In this document: positions 29,603 through 41,570 of the stretch, piece after piece
How the letters are laid out: every line of letters starts with the position of its first letter
How positions within the stretch are numbered: the first letter of the stretch is position 1
NCBI GenBank assembly: GCA_020744225.1
Contig: JAGMWG010000013.1
Location: 248,001 to 312,000, forward strand
From: Paraphoma chrysanthemicola
Taxonomy: Eukaryota; Ascomycota; Dothideomycetes; Pleosporales; Phaeosphaeriaceae
Direction: 5' to 3'
DNA: 64,000 nt
Program-made: the position numbers and the translations under genes
The notes under the pieces: generated by a model
Seen by the model: only the letters and a program-made list of their open reading frames with translations
Told to the model about the DNA's origin: nothing
Database searches by the model: none

Positions 29603-32450
29603 ATGTCTTCCGAGATCATCACGCCGGAAGAAAGTCCCAGCGATGGCTCAACTCCGTCGCTTCTACGTATTCATTACCCCGCCAAGCCTCAGCGGGTGCT
29701 CGCATGTATATTGTGCCAGCAACGCAAGGTCAAGTGCGACCGAAAATTCCCATGCGCCGGCTGCACAAAGGCCGGAGTCCAGTGCATATCGGCTGCAATC
29801 GCTCCGCGACAACGACGACGTCGGTTTCCGGAGCGGGAGCTGGTGGATCGTTTGCGCGATTATGTAGGTACTTCCCGGGATTTTGATTGATATTGCTGAG
29901 CACAATTATCTCGTGCCATTGGGAGATTGTGACTGACCAATGTCACTGGTGACATACTCAGACCTTAATAGACATTGAACCACTGGTTTCTTGCTCATGG
30001 GTCTCCTGTCAAGACGTAGCTGACATTCCTTAGGGTACGTGTCAACGAGCGTGACTGTCCCCACACATTTATGCAGCCCACGGCCTGGAATGGATCTCGG
30101 GATGACTGCAGATGAAGCTGTAGTAATGGCTTGCAATTATCACCGTCATGGAATCTCCAGGAATTGGCTGACAGCGTCGCGCTTCAGAGGAGCTGCTGCG
30201 GCAGAATCACATCGCTTTCGAGCCACTACATCCGGTCTCAACGGAGCGTGGGGAAGTAGCCGCACCGACGACAGCACAAGCGAGCAGCTATGATTGTTCA
30301 CAGGAGCCACAATCTACAAGACATGTATCTTTCAGGACCAAGTGAGTGTGCCTCTGAAAACAGTCAAACCCAGTTTTTGGAACCCGTGATCATCTCAATG
30401 AGATGGTGGCTTGTTTATGGACGAGCCTACTCTGGATCTTATCACGAACTTGTGAACGATTGAACACCCGCACGCTTGGTTGCTTTGTTGCGTCTTGGAT
30501 GCGCCTGTAAACTTCTTTGCAGCTGTTGGCGAACCGATCCGTTTGAACTTGCTGACAGTTGAGCAGAAACTTCTGGCATGCTATGAACCAAAAGGTATGA
30601 CAATTCTACTTCCGCCTCGAGCTGCTCTGAAACGTTATTAGTCTCAAGATCCCTCAAATGACGATCGAGACGAGCAGACCGGTCTCCAGGATGAAAGTTG
30701 GAATGACGATGACAGCGACACTTCTGGATATATCCTTCGCGAGAATGCTATCAAGAACACGTGGGATTCCTTATACTCCAACAACGATGAGCTTTTGTTT
30801 TGCTCAGGTAATCCGGCCGTCCATCTGGAAACTTTACATCCGAGTCACGTTCAGATTCTTCAATTATGGCAAATATACCTGGAGAACTTCGATCCTCTGC
30901 TCAAGGTCACACATGCTCCTACACTCCAGGCACGTATCATCAACGCTATGAGCAACCTAGACAACGTCGATCCGGCACTTGAAGCGCTTATGTTCAGCAT
31001 CTATTCAGCAGCCATTTTCAGTCTTAGTCAAGCAGACTGTGTTGAGTCGTTTCAAGTGCCACGGGATGAGCTCCTGGCTAGATACCAACTTGGCGCCCGA
31101 GAAGCCTTGCTGAAATGTGGCTTCTTGAAGACGGGTGATCGAGATTGCCTGACGGCCTTGCATTTCTACTTGGTACATCTACTACGACCCACCAGCCAAC
31201 CTGCGCTAATTGTATAGATGACTGTCAAGCCCTTGACCGATCCCCGATCCCTTTCAGCCACACTTGGAATCACTGCGAGAATTGCTCAACGCATGGGCAT
31301 CCATGATGAGGCTACCAACAGCAAGCACCCTCCCCTTGAGGCTGAGCTCCGCCGGAGACTGTGGTGGTCGCTCGTTCTTTTTGATGCTCGCGTCTCTGAA
31401 ATGACTGATTTCCGCCTTGGATTATTGCTGCCCACTTGGGATTGCAAGCAGCCGTCGAGTGTCAACGATTTTGACCTTCGACACGAGATGAAGAGACCTC
31501 CTGAGGTTCACAGCTTAACATCCGAAGCGCTGTTTGCAGTTTTGCGCGCCGAATTTGGCAACTTCATCCGCTATAGTGCTTGCCATCTGGACTTTGTCAA
31601 CCCTGCTTTGAAGGCGGTAGCAGAAGCTGCACCACGCAAGAGCTACACACTTGAGGCTTTTGAAGAAATGATAGAAGCGAAATACCTGCAAAAGTGCGAC
31701 TCGCAAATTCCCCTCCATTACATGACAACGTGGTGGGCAAGGGGACAGCTGGCTAAGTGCCGCTTCATTGAGCACATCTCGTATTGCTCAACAACTTCAA
31801 CCCAGCTGACGGATAAAGAACGCGACGCGGGTATCTCAAGTGCCATTTCTATGCTTGAATGCGACACCAAGCTCATGACCTCACAAGCCATCAAAAGTTA
31901 TCGGTGGATGATATATCTCAACTTCCCCTTTCCTGCCTACGTGCACATCGTCCAAGATCTGCGGAGACGACCTCTCGGCGAACATACACGTGCGGCATGG
32001 GATGTCATGGGTGAGAACTGCATAGCTCGATTCAGGGACCTCAAAGATCGGAACAACCCGATGGAGCGGAAAGGCAGTGCATTTTTTAAGATTTTTGCTG
32101 GGATCGTGTTGCATGCATGGACTGCGCGTCAAGCTGCATTGACTCATAGCAACGGTAACGACCTTGAACTACCGCCTTTAATCGTCACAATGATTCAAGA
32201 CAAACTGGCTAGCCTGAAAGAGGACTTATCATCTTTCGAGGACAATGGCGTGCTTGGGAGCGGTGGCCGGATGCCTGAATTTTCATCAAGCATGGATATC
32301 GCCAGTTCGTATGGTATGGACTCAAATCTCCTTGATCGGCACTATGACCCATCCTCGATCGTTGGTGTGCCACCACAATTAGGCTTCGACGCCAACGCTT
32401 GGGGATGGCCTCCGGGCATGTTTCACCCCATACTGGGCAACGGGTGGTAG
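29603..32450 (+). CDS. Zn2Cys6 transcription factor with fungal-specific TF domain, long 5' introns
   Basis: Exon 1 (29603-29863) encodes a Zn2Cys6 cluster with Cys at about 35, 38, 45, 51, 54 and 61 (ACILCQQRKVKCDRKFPC, AGCTKAGVQC) followed by RRRRFPERELVDRLRDY. Exon 2 (30190-30341) continues the linker coiled coil with ELLRQNHIAFEPLHP. A short exon near 30568-30594 carries RNFWHAMNQK. From about 30642 the fungal_trans domain begins (LHPSHVQILQLWQIYLENFD), runs through 31170 and, after a 48-nt intron, to 32450 (AELRRRLWWSLVLFDARVSE is the domain core). The two 5' introns (326 nt and about 226 nt) are far longer than others here, and the exon 2/3 junction uses a weak GAG acceptor, so gene structure or intactness in 29864-30641 is uncertain. 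Target genes are unknown; the NCS1 permease and MFS genes are neighbours. Confidence 0.75.
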
Positions 32451-33350
32451 TGGCTGGTTGGTAAACTAGCTCTTAGCCCATCTTCGTGATAATGTACACA
32501 ATGCACATTTCAAAAACCAGTTCCGTCCGAAATGGGCAAGCTGCGCAAAGATGAGCGCACCGATGATTTGCCCGTAGTGTCTTGCTGACGAGCTAAAAAA
32601 AAACCCTGCGAGATGCACACCCTCATAAGTCTGTCTTTGAATCTTGCAAGCATTCTCAGTTCGCATGATCACTGCTACGCCAGGTACATTGATTGGTACA
32701 TGGCGTATGTGAAGCTCGCGAATGTAGATCGGATCCTTGCATCCGCTCGATTCACCCGAACCTCGATGAGGCAGGAGGCAGGATTTCGTTTCCGCATCTT
32801 GCGCGACGTCGGTTTCGAGATTATGGCAGAAGGGTCTGGCAGGAGTCAAATTTGCGTGCCAGCGCCATGGACAACTAAATGCAACATTCCCAACCATGAG
32901 TACTGCGGTACCACAACGTCAGAGCTGCGCAGAAGGGAACCCATCTGGAGAATCATAGGGAGCGAAGCGTAGCGAACGACGCTTGTCATAAATCAGGGTC
33001 CTTATCTACACCACATTCGTATCGCATGATATGCGGACTGACCCATGACGAGGTGGTCTAAAGGTTTGAGAGACACGGCAGTGCTCGGCTTATGAATGGC
33101 TGATCACCATTAACGCGGCCACGGAGCCGTCCACGGGTGGGGAGGGACACCATATGTGGATTTGCTTATCTTGGTATGTTTGCTACAGATATCATGTGTT
33201 GACAAGATGCCTCCCGTTGAGCAATCGATCTGCTAGCTTAAAGAGAGCCCTGCAGTGCCTGCATCCAAGAACATAGACCGAGGAACGTGCCTGCGTCATA
33301 GAGTGAGAAACACCGAGGCCAATTGAGCTATAGCTACAAACAACAGTAAA
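32451..33350. other. Intergenic region
   Basis: This 900-bp stretch lies between the Zn2Cys6 factor and the NCS1 permease on the same strand. Short open frames (for example 32613-32972) show no domain, so no gene is called. A run of nine A occurs near 32598. Confidence 0.5.
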
Positions 33351-35212
33351 ATGCCCGCCATTGAGAAGCCAAATTTTGCGATCAAGGTCCAACAGACAAA
33401 GTCAGCTTTTGCGCAGGGAAATGCGCGGTGGTGAGTACAAATCTCTCCCAATAGCACCCGAAGAGGCTGGCTTGAAGACGGGGCTGACAAGATATCCTCA
33501 GGACCAATCGTGATCTTGATCCCGTACCTCGCCATCTGCGAAGATGGGGTGTGACAAGCTTCGTGTCGTACTGGGTGTCTGATGCGTTCAAGTATACTAC
33601 TCAGCCATATCAATGCAGCGATGAAAGGCTGATTTGAGTCAAGCGCTGCAACATGGCAATTCGCCTCTAGCATCATAGCCATCGGTATGATCTTCTAGCA
33701 TAGCAACATGTATTGCACACTTGGCACTAACAAGGCATAGGTCTTACATGGCGTGAATCCCTCGGAATCGTGGCACTGGCGTTCTTCATCATTTCCTTCG
33801 TCATTGCCCTAAATGGAGCCATTGGCGTTATTCATCATGTTCCCTTCCCGGTCCTTGCTCGCGCTTCCTGGGGCTTTTGGGGATCCTACGTAGCCATCAT
33901 TTCGCGTGCCATCCTCGCCATTTTCTGGTATGCGATACAGAACATGAACGGCGCCAACGCTGTCAAAGTCATGATTGGAGCCATCTGGCCATCATTCCTG
34001 ACAATGAAAAACAGCATACCTGAATCCCAGGGCATCGAGACAAACACCATGATCAGCTTCTTCATCTTCTGGCTGATCAGTGTGCCGTTCCTATGTATGC
34101 ATCCGAACAATTTGCGATGGCTGTTCATGGTGAAGAGTATCATCGTGCCAATCGCATGGATCGCTATATTGATCTGGGCATTCAAAGCTACAGCCGGTGG
34201 CGAGATGTTCGACCATAAGGCATCGCTTTCAGGCAGTGCCTACTCCTGGGCATTCCTGTCGAGCTTGACTTCTGTCATTGGAAATTTTGCCACGCTCTCG
34301 GTCAACCAGGTATTTCATCCATCATGCTGTGTGATCAACTGTGCTAAGACTTGAAACTAGGCTGACTTTTCTCGTTACTCTCGTGTGAGCGTCAAGTGGC
34401 AGCTAATATATGTCCCGTTCCTGCCGCTCGTCTTCACTTTCATCGCTTTCATTGGTGTAGCTGCTACATCGGCCGGGACTGTCCTCTATGGCGGTGTGCA
34501 CTGGGACCCGATGGAACTGATATCGTTCTGGAGTAATCGTGCATGCCGATTCTTTGCGGCCTTTAGCTTCGCTCTAGCTGCGCTTGGTGTCAACATATCC
34601 GCAAACTCGCTCTCCGCCGCAAACGATCTGATGGCGCTCTTTCCACAGTATGTCAACATCCGTCGCGGGCAGCTGATTTGCGCTGTCGTCGCCTGGGCTC
34701 TTGTTCCATGGAAGATTCTCAAAAGCGCTGGAAGCTTCTTGAACTTCATGGCAGCGTATGCTGTGTTCCTCGGTCCAATTGCGGCTATATTGTGCTGCGA
34801 TTTCTGGATCGTCCACAAACGCAAGTATGACACGCTCGCATTGTACCAGCGGGACGGTATATATCGCTACACAGCTGGCGTGAATTGGCGCGCAATCGTC
34901 GCTTTTATCGTCGGTGTTGTCCCGAGCCTACCCGGATTCATTCAATCCATCAACACCAGTATTGACGTTGGTGTCGGAGCTCGACCGTACACCTTTGGCT
35001 GGCTGTTAGGCTTCGTTGCTACCGCCCTAGTCTACGTTGTTTTGGAAACATGGATTGCGCCGCCTACTGAAACCTTCATCCAGAAAGCAATCCTGCCTGA
35101 TGAAATCTACGACGAGCACAGTGCTGTGCATGAGGGGGTCGACCTGAGGAGCGGAGAAGACATTGCCAATGAGAAGGCTGGGTGGAAAGCGAAGCTGGAT
35201 AGAATTTTGTGA
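33351..35212 (+). CDS. NCS1-family nucleobase/allantoin permease (Fur type)
   Basis: This 543-residue nucleobase-cation symporter-1 protein imports uracil, allantoin, uridine or related compounds with protons. Five exons (33351-33430, 33502-33591, 33644-33684, 33741-34309, 34361-35212) join in phase. Hallmarks are NRDLDPVPRHLRRWG near the N-terminus, YWVSDAFNAATWQFASS in TM1, VIALNGAIGVIHHVPFPVLARAS and GFWGSYVAIISRAILAIFW (TM2-3 region), NANGANAV-like MNGANAVKVMIGAIWPSF, SLSVNQADFSRYSR-type segment around the exon 4/5 junction, and GVNISANSLSAANDLMALFPQYVNIRRGQ. Similarity is highest to the FUR4/DAL4/FUI1 branch, but the substrate is not certain. About 12 TM segments are expected. Confidence 0.93.
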
Positions 35213-36291
35213 AGGACAATGAGGAGACGCGCAACTTTGGGTGTCTCTAAGGCGATGACAGCTCTGTTCGTGGCTCAGCGTGCAGATGACAGTGATATCG
35301 ATGATGCAATGGATAAACATGCTCTGTAAAGCACTGAGGATACGTGCACAACCTGACACTTGACATATGCGGTGCTTGTCCCACGAACGCCACGAGGTTT
35401 CTAAATACGAAGTAGCAGGCGCTCAGCTCAGGTGCTCGGATCGGCACTTTTTTGCCGATTTCACCGATCCGATCGGCAGGCGGGCTTTCCGCTTTCATGT
35501 CCGGTCTCAACCTCAACCTCCCTCAACTCATGGCTCATCTTGGAATCTGGCGAAGCTGATGGCAAAGCTGAGCGTGAGGCGCAGGCTCCCGGTGAAGATC
35601 ATGTCACATCACGTCCAGAGAATTGCTCTTCAGAGCAGCGACTGACGCAACACGCAAAAGCCGACAGATGCAGGCGCGGTGCATGTCGCGCATATTCTCC
35701 GCGTTTTCTCCCCACCCTATTCCCCGAAGCACAGGTCTTACACACTCAGCCCTCGCAACCATTCCTAATGCATCTATATACTGTCTCTCTCGCTTCCTTC
35801 GCCAATCGAATTTGTCGCTCGGGGTCCTTCTTTGTCCAAAATCCACCGTCTGCCCCACCATCTCACCTTCGAGTCCGCGCCATAAGGCTGACCGCTTCCC
35901 TGCAACCCGTCATTTGCCCAATGACGTCTCGGTACAACGCTACTGCCGAGACTCAGACACGTCTTGAACGCGTAAGCGTCGTGCTTGTCTAGCTTTCGCT
36001 CGTGATTATCATTGAGCTAACACTATGAGTCTGGAGGACGGGACCCCTCCGGTATGACAGATCAGATTGTGGGAGAGTCACGGCCAATCATACTGAGGGA
36101 CGCGTATGTTGTGTTGTATGTATTTCAAGGTCGGCATCACCCAAGTGCTTGCGCTTCACTTCTACGTTACGCTTCCGCTGCAACGTTCAATACCAATTAA
36201 GGCTCAATCTCTGCCTACGATCCATTTGGGATTGACAAACCCATACCTGTCAAGTGCTATCAACAAGAGAAACGCCAATTCATTGCACGCT
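35213..36291. other. Intergenic region
   Basis: This 1.08-kb stretch separates the NCS1 permease from the Trp/Gly-rich secreted protein. The open frame at 35432-35992 has no domain and overlaps two others, so it is not called. A small stem-loop (ATCGGCA, six-base loop, TGCCGAT) lies at 35440-35459, next to related GATCGG strings. Confidence 0.5.
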
Positions 36292-37395
36292 ATGAGGCTC
36301 AGCTTTACTGCCATTCTGGCATGCGCTGCACCAATATTTGGGCAATCCATCACCCCAACTCCGACGACAACAGACTTCTGGGGACCACCATGGGCGACCA
36401 CTGATCCCGCCAAATGGTCATCTATCTACAACTCCCTCGTCTCAGAGGGCAAGATCCCGTCTACACTTACCCAAGCGCCATGGGCAACCGGCGGTTGGGG
36501 TCCTGGCTATGGTCCTTGGGGAGGAGGGCGCGGACCCGGCGGACCCGGAGGTCCAGGACATTGGGGCGGTAGGTTTTGCGTATTCACTATCATTGTCATG
36601 GCTATGATGTTCCTATTTGAGCCAGACAAGTCTTTGCAAGATCCAGAACTAATAGGTATATAAGGCCCGAACGGTCCCGGCCCATGGGGCTCTTCGAACT
36701 ATGGCCCCTGGTCTGAGTGGAGTACCCGTACTGATTGGCGTAACGGTCCATGGACTGCCTGGTAAGTTCACTTGTACGAGATCGCCCTAAGACATGCGCT
36801 AATTTTCTTTTCCAACTCCAGGTGGTAAGACATGCGTGCAAATCAATTGAGAGATCTATACTTACTTTGTATCCTTGTATAGGAACGGTGCGGAATGCCC
36901 AGGAAGTGATTGGCCAGTACGTAAAGCCCAAGTGTGAATTGGTTTTCTGTATTGTTGCGCAAGCCTGGCCGCGGTCAGAGAAGCATGCATCAAAACAGAA
37001 TACTCCTTCATACAAAATCTTTCGCATCACCTTTGCTAACATAACATAGGGTACGTTACAATGATTCGGGCCTCGTCACCCAGGACTGTCGATTGGTTTC
37101 ATCACCAACACCGCGAGCATCACTGACTTCGTGACCAATAGGCTGGACTGCTGGACCCTGGTCGACGAAAGCCCCTTGGACTAGTTGGAGTGCTTGTTCT
37201 GCGCGGACTACGGCCACAACCGTGGTCACAACAACGATAAATGGTTCTGCCGTTGTAACTTCAGCTTACGGATTACAAGTTGCCGCAGCTAGTGCAAGTC
37301 AAGTTGGAAGTGCCGGTGGCGGTGTCCCAGCTGCCACTGCAGGAGTTGGTGCTGCCATTGGTGCTGCAATTTTAGGTCTTGCTGTGGGCCTGTAG
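36292..37395 (+). CDS. Trp/Gly-rich secreted GPI-anchored-like protein with predicted micro-exons
   Basis: This predicted 221-residue cell-surface protein has a signal peptide (MRLSFTAILACAAPIFGQ), an N-terminal TTTDFWGPPWATTDPAKWSS segment, a Gly/Pro/Trp-rich middle (GGWGPGYGPWGGGRGPGG) and a repeated short Trp pattern (GPWSEWSTRTDW, GPWTAWWNGAECP, GWTAGPWSTKAPWTSW). A Thr/Ser/Ala-rich spacer and a hydrophobic C-terminus (GVGAAIGAAILGLAVGL) follow, as in GPI-anchored wall proteins. The frame-consistent structure is 36292-36568, 36665-36761, 36822-36824 (3 nt), 36883-36916 (34 nt), 37050 (1 nt) and 37142-37395. The 3-nt exon could be skipped in frame, but the 1-nt step is needed to reach the Thr/Ala-rich GPI end. 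The first intron uses an AAG acceptor. No enzymatic domain is seen. Confidence 0.68.
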
Positions 37396-38236
37396 GACGA
37401 TGGTTATTACACTGCCGTTGACTGAAGTGAGGAGAAAGCTTAGCTTTGGATGCGCGAGATCTGCAATATGCATGGGAAAGGTGTTCGATGAATTATGACT
37501 ATACCCTGCATTGTCATTGAGACTGGGTCGCGCTATGATAATCACGCTCATTGACGATAATGACATTCCCATCTGGCACCTACAACATGATCTTGGTACA
37601 CAATGCTTCCGTGAAGTAGAACCTATGGTAGTCAAGCACACAACTGTAGATGAGAGAGTAGCGACATCGATAGGGAAAATGATGGAGACGGAGTGAGGAT
37701 GTTTGAAGACTGCTGCTTGCAGCAGATCAATGTTTCAGGCTTAGCCGTGCTGTATCTTTTCTGTCCGTTCAAGAAAATGCATATACACGGCTTGTGTCTT
37801 ATCCTCGAACGCATCGCGATGATTGCGTCGTTCATATGAGTATTCTTGCAAGACGTTCAAAGAGACCGCGAGTGCCCGAACACACGATGGGATAGAAGGT
37901 CGGGGCCGATGAGGTATCAGCCAAGCCTTGTGATTGGCTCGCACATTCGTACAGTCCGAGCCTTACCCAGTCAGATAGGGTCTATGCCTAATTAGGGCGC
38001 ACTACGGCTTGAACCGCGGATCATCGTCCTTGCAACATCTGGAGTTGATTTGCTGGTTGCTACAACACACTGGCTCGGGCCCGAGGCTACATAGTATGTA
38101 CTTGAGGGCCCGAGATGCATGCAGCGGCCCCCATGAGAGCTTAGATAGATAAAGCGCGTTGTATTCACCAGATTTACCTCCTCTCAATTCATTCCGAGCA
38201 TCTCAAAATCCGCGAACGTAAAGGAAACATACCGTC
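37396..38236. other. Intergenic region upstream of DHA2 transporter
   Basis: This 841-bp stretch holds the promoter of the MFS gene. No supported gene, repeat or RNA feature is visible. Confidence 0.5.
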
Positions 38237-40129
38237 ATGGAGTCCGCAAAGCGACCTGCGTCGACAAAGTCTTCGAATACAGCAGACGAAACAAAAGGAG
38301 TATCCTCATATTCACACGACTCAGTTCCCGCAGCATACAACTTACGCTCTCCCTCCTTTTGGCTCGTCATCATCTCTGTGTATTTCGCTTTTTTTCTCAT
38401 CGCCCTCGATCGGATGATCATCGCTACGGCTGTTCCCGCCATAACGAACACGTTCAACTCCATCAGCGACATCGGATGGTATGGTTCAGCTTACATGCTG
38501 ACATGCGCCATCTTCAATCCATTATTTGGTTCCATCTATCGCTTCTACCCAATCAAGTGGGTGTTCATGGCCAGCGTGGTCTTGTTCGAGGCTGGGAGCG
38601 CACTTTGTGGTGCTGCGCCCACTAGCGAGGCGTTGATCGTAGGAAGGGCGCTTGCAGGAATTGGAGCAGCCGGTACGTGTTTCTATTGTCGAAGCCTGGC
38701 AGTTTCCATGGTACTGGACGGCCTTTGAATGCCGGCCTTTTGATACGACAAAGTTGGGCAGGTAAAGGGCTTGCTCACAATGATGAACGGAGGCTCGCAG
38801 GAAAGCAATGACAAGCGCTAATCGATTCAAGGAATAAGCTGTGGAGCTATCATGATAGTTGTGGTTCTCGTGCCGCTTCATAAAAGGCCGGTTTTCACGT
38901 CATTCTTTGGAATGGCATTCGGTGTGTCGTCGGTATTGGGCCCGGTCGTTGGTGGTATCTTTACAGATGCTCGGTGAGTTATCTGACAAAGGGATACAAA
39001 TATAACCTGACAGAATATTAGGCAACTCACATGGCGCTGGTGCTTCTACATCAATCTACCTGTAGGCGCCTTTACGCTGCTCATCATCTTCTTCTGCCTG
39101 CGTCTACCAACTCCCTCCTCAGCAGAGCAGGCAGTACCTAAACTATCGTTCACAGCGAAAGTCAGCCGCCTTGATCCATTGGGTCTAGGATTCTTCGTAC
39201 CAAGCATCGTGAGTCTCGTCCTCGCGCTTCAATGGGGCGGGACTACCTATGCGTGGTCATCGCCGAAGATCGTTGGGCTGCTTGTCACATTTGCCGTCAC
39301 CTTCGTCATCTTTCTCGTTGTCGAGTTCAAGCTGCCCGATACTGCGATGGCACCTCCACGCGTTGTGCTCAACCGTAGTGTGGGTGCTAGCATGTTCTTC
39401 ACTTTCATGTCCAGCGGGGCTATGATGTGTGCGATCTATTATCTCGCGATCTGGTTTCAGGCAGCCCAGGGTCAAAGTGCCATGCACGCTGGCATCCGGA
39501 CCATACCTCTAGTAGTGTCGCTCGTGCTTACTGGCATCGTCATTGCCGTTTTCACACAGAAAATTGGGTACTACGTTCCGGCTATGCTGCTTGCACCTGT
39601 GCTAGCATCGATAGGCAGTGGCTTGCTTTCGACTCTTGTGCCGGCTTCGGGTGCTGGAACATGGATCGGATATCAAATTTTGTACGGGATAGGTGTCGGT
39701 GCAGGGGCACAGTCCGCGACTCTCGCGGCACAAACAGTCTTATCGCGCGAAGACGTTCCCTTGGGCACGGCAATGATGTTCTTTGTGCAGCAGCTCGGTG
39801 GCGCAATTTTCGTTCCAGTAGGTCAGAACGTCTTTGCGAGTTCACTCGTCAAGAAGTTGTCAGGAATCGCAGGACTCCACACCGATATCATCATCAACAC
39901 AGGGGCTACAGATTTGAGTAAGGTTGTGCCAGCGCATGAGCTGGCTAGCGTGTTGGACGCTTACAGCTACGCGTGCACACGAGTATTCCTCTTGGGAGCA
40001 GCACTCAGCGCTTGCATGATACTTGGTGCCGCAGCGGTGGAATGGAAGAGCATCAAGAAGGGGTCACCCCAAGATACAAGTGCGGCGGTGAAAGACGAGG
40101 AGATGGGCCACTTGGAGGCGGAGAAGTAA
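38237..40129 (+). CDS. MFS transporter, DHA2 (14-TM) drug/H+ antiporter type
   Basis: This is a 561-residue predicted exporter of the DHA2 group, which includes multidrug and fungal toxin or siderophore-type transporters. Three exons (38237-38672, 38832-38973, 39022-40129) join in frame; the first intron is 159 nt. Motifs include FFLIALDRMIIATAVPAI in TM1 (motif D1 type), DIGWYGSAYMLTCAIFNPLFG (motif A region), VGRALAGIGAAG (TM4), FGVSSVLGPVVGGIFTD (motif C, antiporter), LTWRWCFYINLPVGAF, and a TM11-12 stretch GVGAGAQSATLAAQTVLSREDVPLGTA. The N-terminus is polar and the C-terminus acidic. The substrate cannot be assigned; nothing adjacent looks like a biosynthetic cluster. Confidence 0.92.
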
Positions 40130-41376
40130 AAGTTGAGCACGGCGAAAGGCTGATGTGAAAACGGTTGTCGGACAATAGGTGTTAGCTCATTCTTGCCGCC
40201 TTCATTCAAATTCATACTGACCAATGTCGTCCTTCCCTGATGCTTGGGTGCCGAGGATATTGAAACTTGACTGACATTTGTCGTATGTCTGACACGCATC
40301 AACCCCAGGTCGTCAATGTCACCCTAACCCAGGAAAATCAAGCAAGCCAAGAGGGCATCAACGGACGTCAAACTCCAAGAATCTTGGGCAAGCAAGAGGT
40401 CGTGTGCTCAGATGCCCGAATGGGACGATTGCTGCCGATCTTGCCCCCGGAGTGCGTGTTGCATTGCGTCGTGCAATCGGGCCGATGCCTGGTGAGCTTC
40501 GAAACACCGAACTTTTCGGGTAGGCCCGGTAGGGCGATAAAAGCCCAAATACACAACCTTGAAGGCATGTAACATCGCTTCATGAATAAGTTGCTCGCAA
40601 TACAGGTGAACACACATATTTTGATTACCTGAGCGAAGCATCATGAACCCTGTAGCGAAACTCGAACGTTCCTTTTTCAAACAAATGCGCATGTTCCCAG
40701 GTATATTGCTGGCGGATATCGTTTTGAGTTCAATTCGCCATGACCTTGGCGGACTTCCAGATGCCAATGCTCTGTGATCATGGCCTGAGATGTCAATCAA
40801 CCTCACGGTGCCACGAATTCTCAGGTGGAGTGGTACTGCGGATATGGTAGACGGTTGCATCAATGGTCGTCTTGAACCAATAGCAGGCTCCAGAAACGAT
40901 CGTCAAGGATCCTTGCTAGTTTGAATGGAGTTCAAAGACGAGAGCCGCGGCTTGTGATTCAGTTAATGGCTGCTCGCTGACCGGGCAGTCGCTGCCATCG
41001 TTATAGTTGCTCTCAGTCTCTGTCACACTGGACAAGACGAAGAATACAGCAAACACAGTGAGACTTTGGTTTGTAGTCAATCGAGAGGAACAAAACAAAT
41101 GCGAAGGTGTTAAGAGAGCCCAATGGGGCACTTTTCGCGTTCAAACGTGGCACACCTAATTTTGTGGCGCATTCGCAATGTCAGACCTTACCGAGGCTTC
41201 CAGCGAGGACAGTGCCATGTCAGCGCAGTTACGTCCTAGTGCGTGTCTTGCAGGATTGGCATTCTCTCATGGGTTTTTCGAACGCTGGCACTTTATGGGA
41301 AGCGCGATTAGGGTCGAAACTTGGAGTCCAGAGATGCGAAACTTTGCTGAGACCGGGGGCCGAAAAGTAAACCCGA

Positions 41377-41382
41377 CACGTG
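41377..41382. promoter_or_regulatory. CACGTG box, distal, upstream of PHO89
   Basis: This palindromic hexamer lies about 565 bp before the PHO89 start. Pho4/NUC-1-type bHLH factors bind CACGTG in phosphate-regulated promoters; function here is inferred from sequence and position only. Confidence 0.4.
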
Positions 41383-41564
41383 ATTCGCTGCGTTGCGGAG
41401 TCACCAGAACAATGGCGGGGATGGAAATACGGCAGCGGAGCGGACAATGTGTAAGAATCTGACGTCGGTGGGAAGACTGTAGAGTATGCTTCGCAAAGTC
41501 GAAAAGCATCCTCTTCAAGGTCGACTTTCAGAACATTCGATGCTTGACACCCACTGATAGAGTA

Positions 41565-41570
41565 CACGTG
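41565..41570. promoter_or_regulatory. CACGTG box, proximal, upstream of PHO89
   Basis: This second CACGTG lies about 377 bp before the PHO89 start codon. Two copies within 600 bp of a phosphate-transporter gene support phosphate regulation by a Pho4/NUC-1-like factor, but the motif is short and other bHLH factors use it. Confidence 0.45.

Noticed and set aside
35440..35459. Stem-loop with a 7-bp stem and T-rich loop
   Set aside because: Short hairpins of this size occur by chance, and nothing nearby suggests a function.
35432..35992. A 186-codon plus-strand frame downstream of the NCS1 permease
   Set aside because: It overlaps two other frames and reads as random Ser/Arg/Pro-rich sequence.
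18839..40129. A secondary-metabolite gene cluster around the two Zn2Cys6 factors and three transporters
   Set aside because: No backbone enzyme (polyketide synthase, NRPS, terpene cyclase) or tailoring set is present, so the genes are only neighbours.
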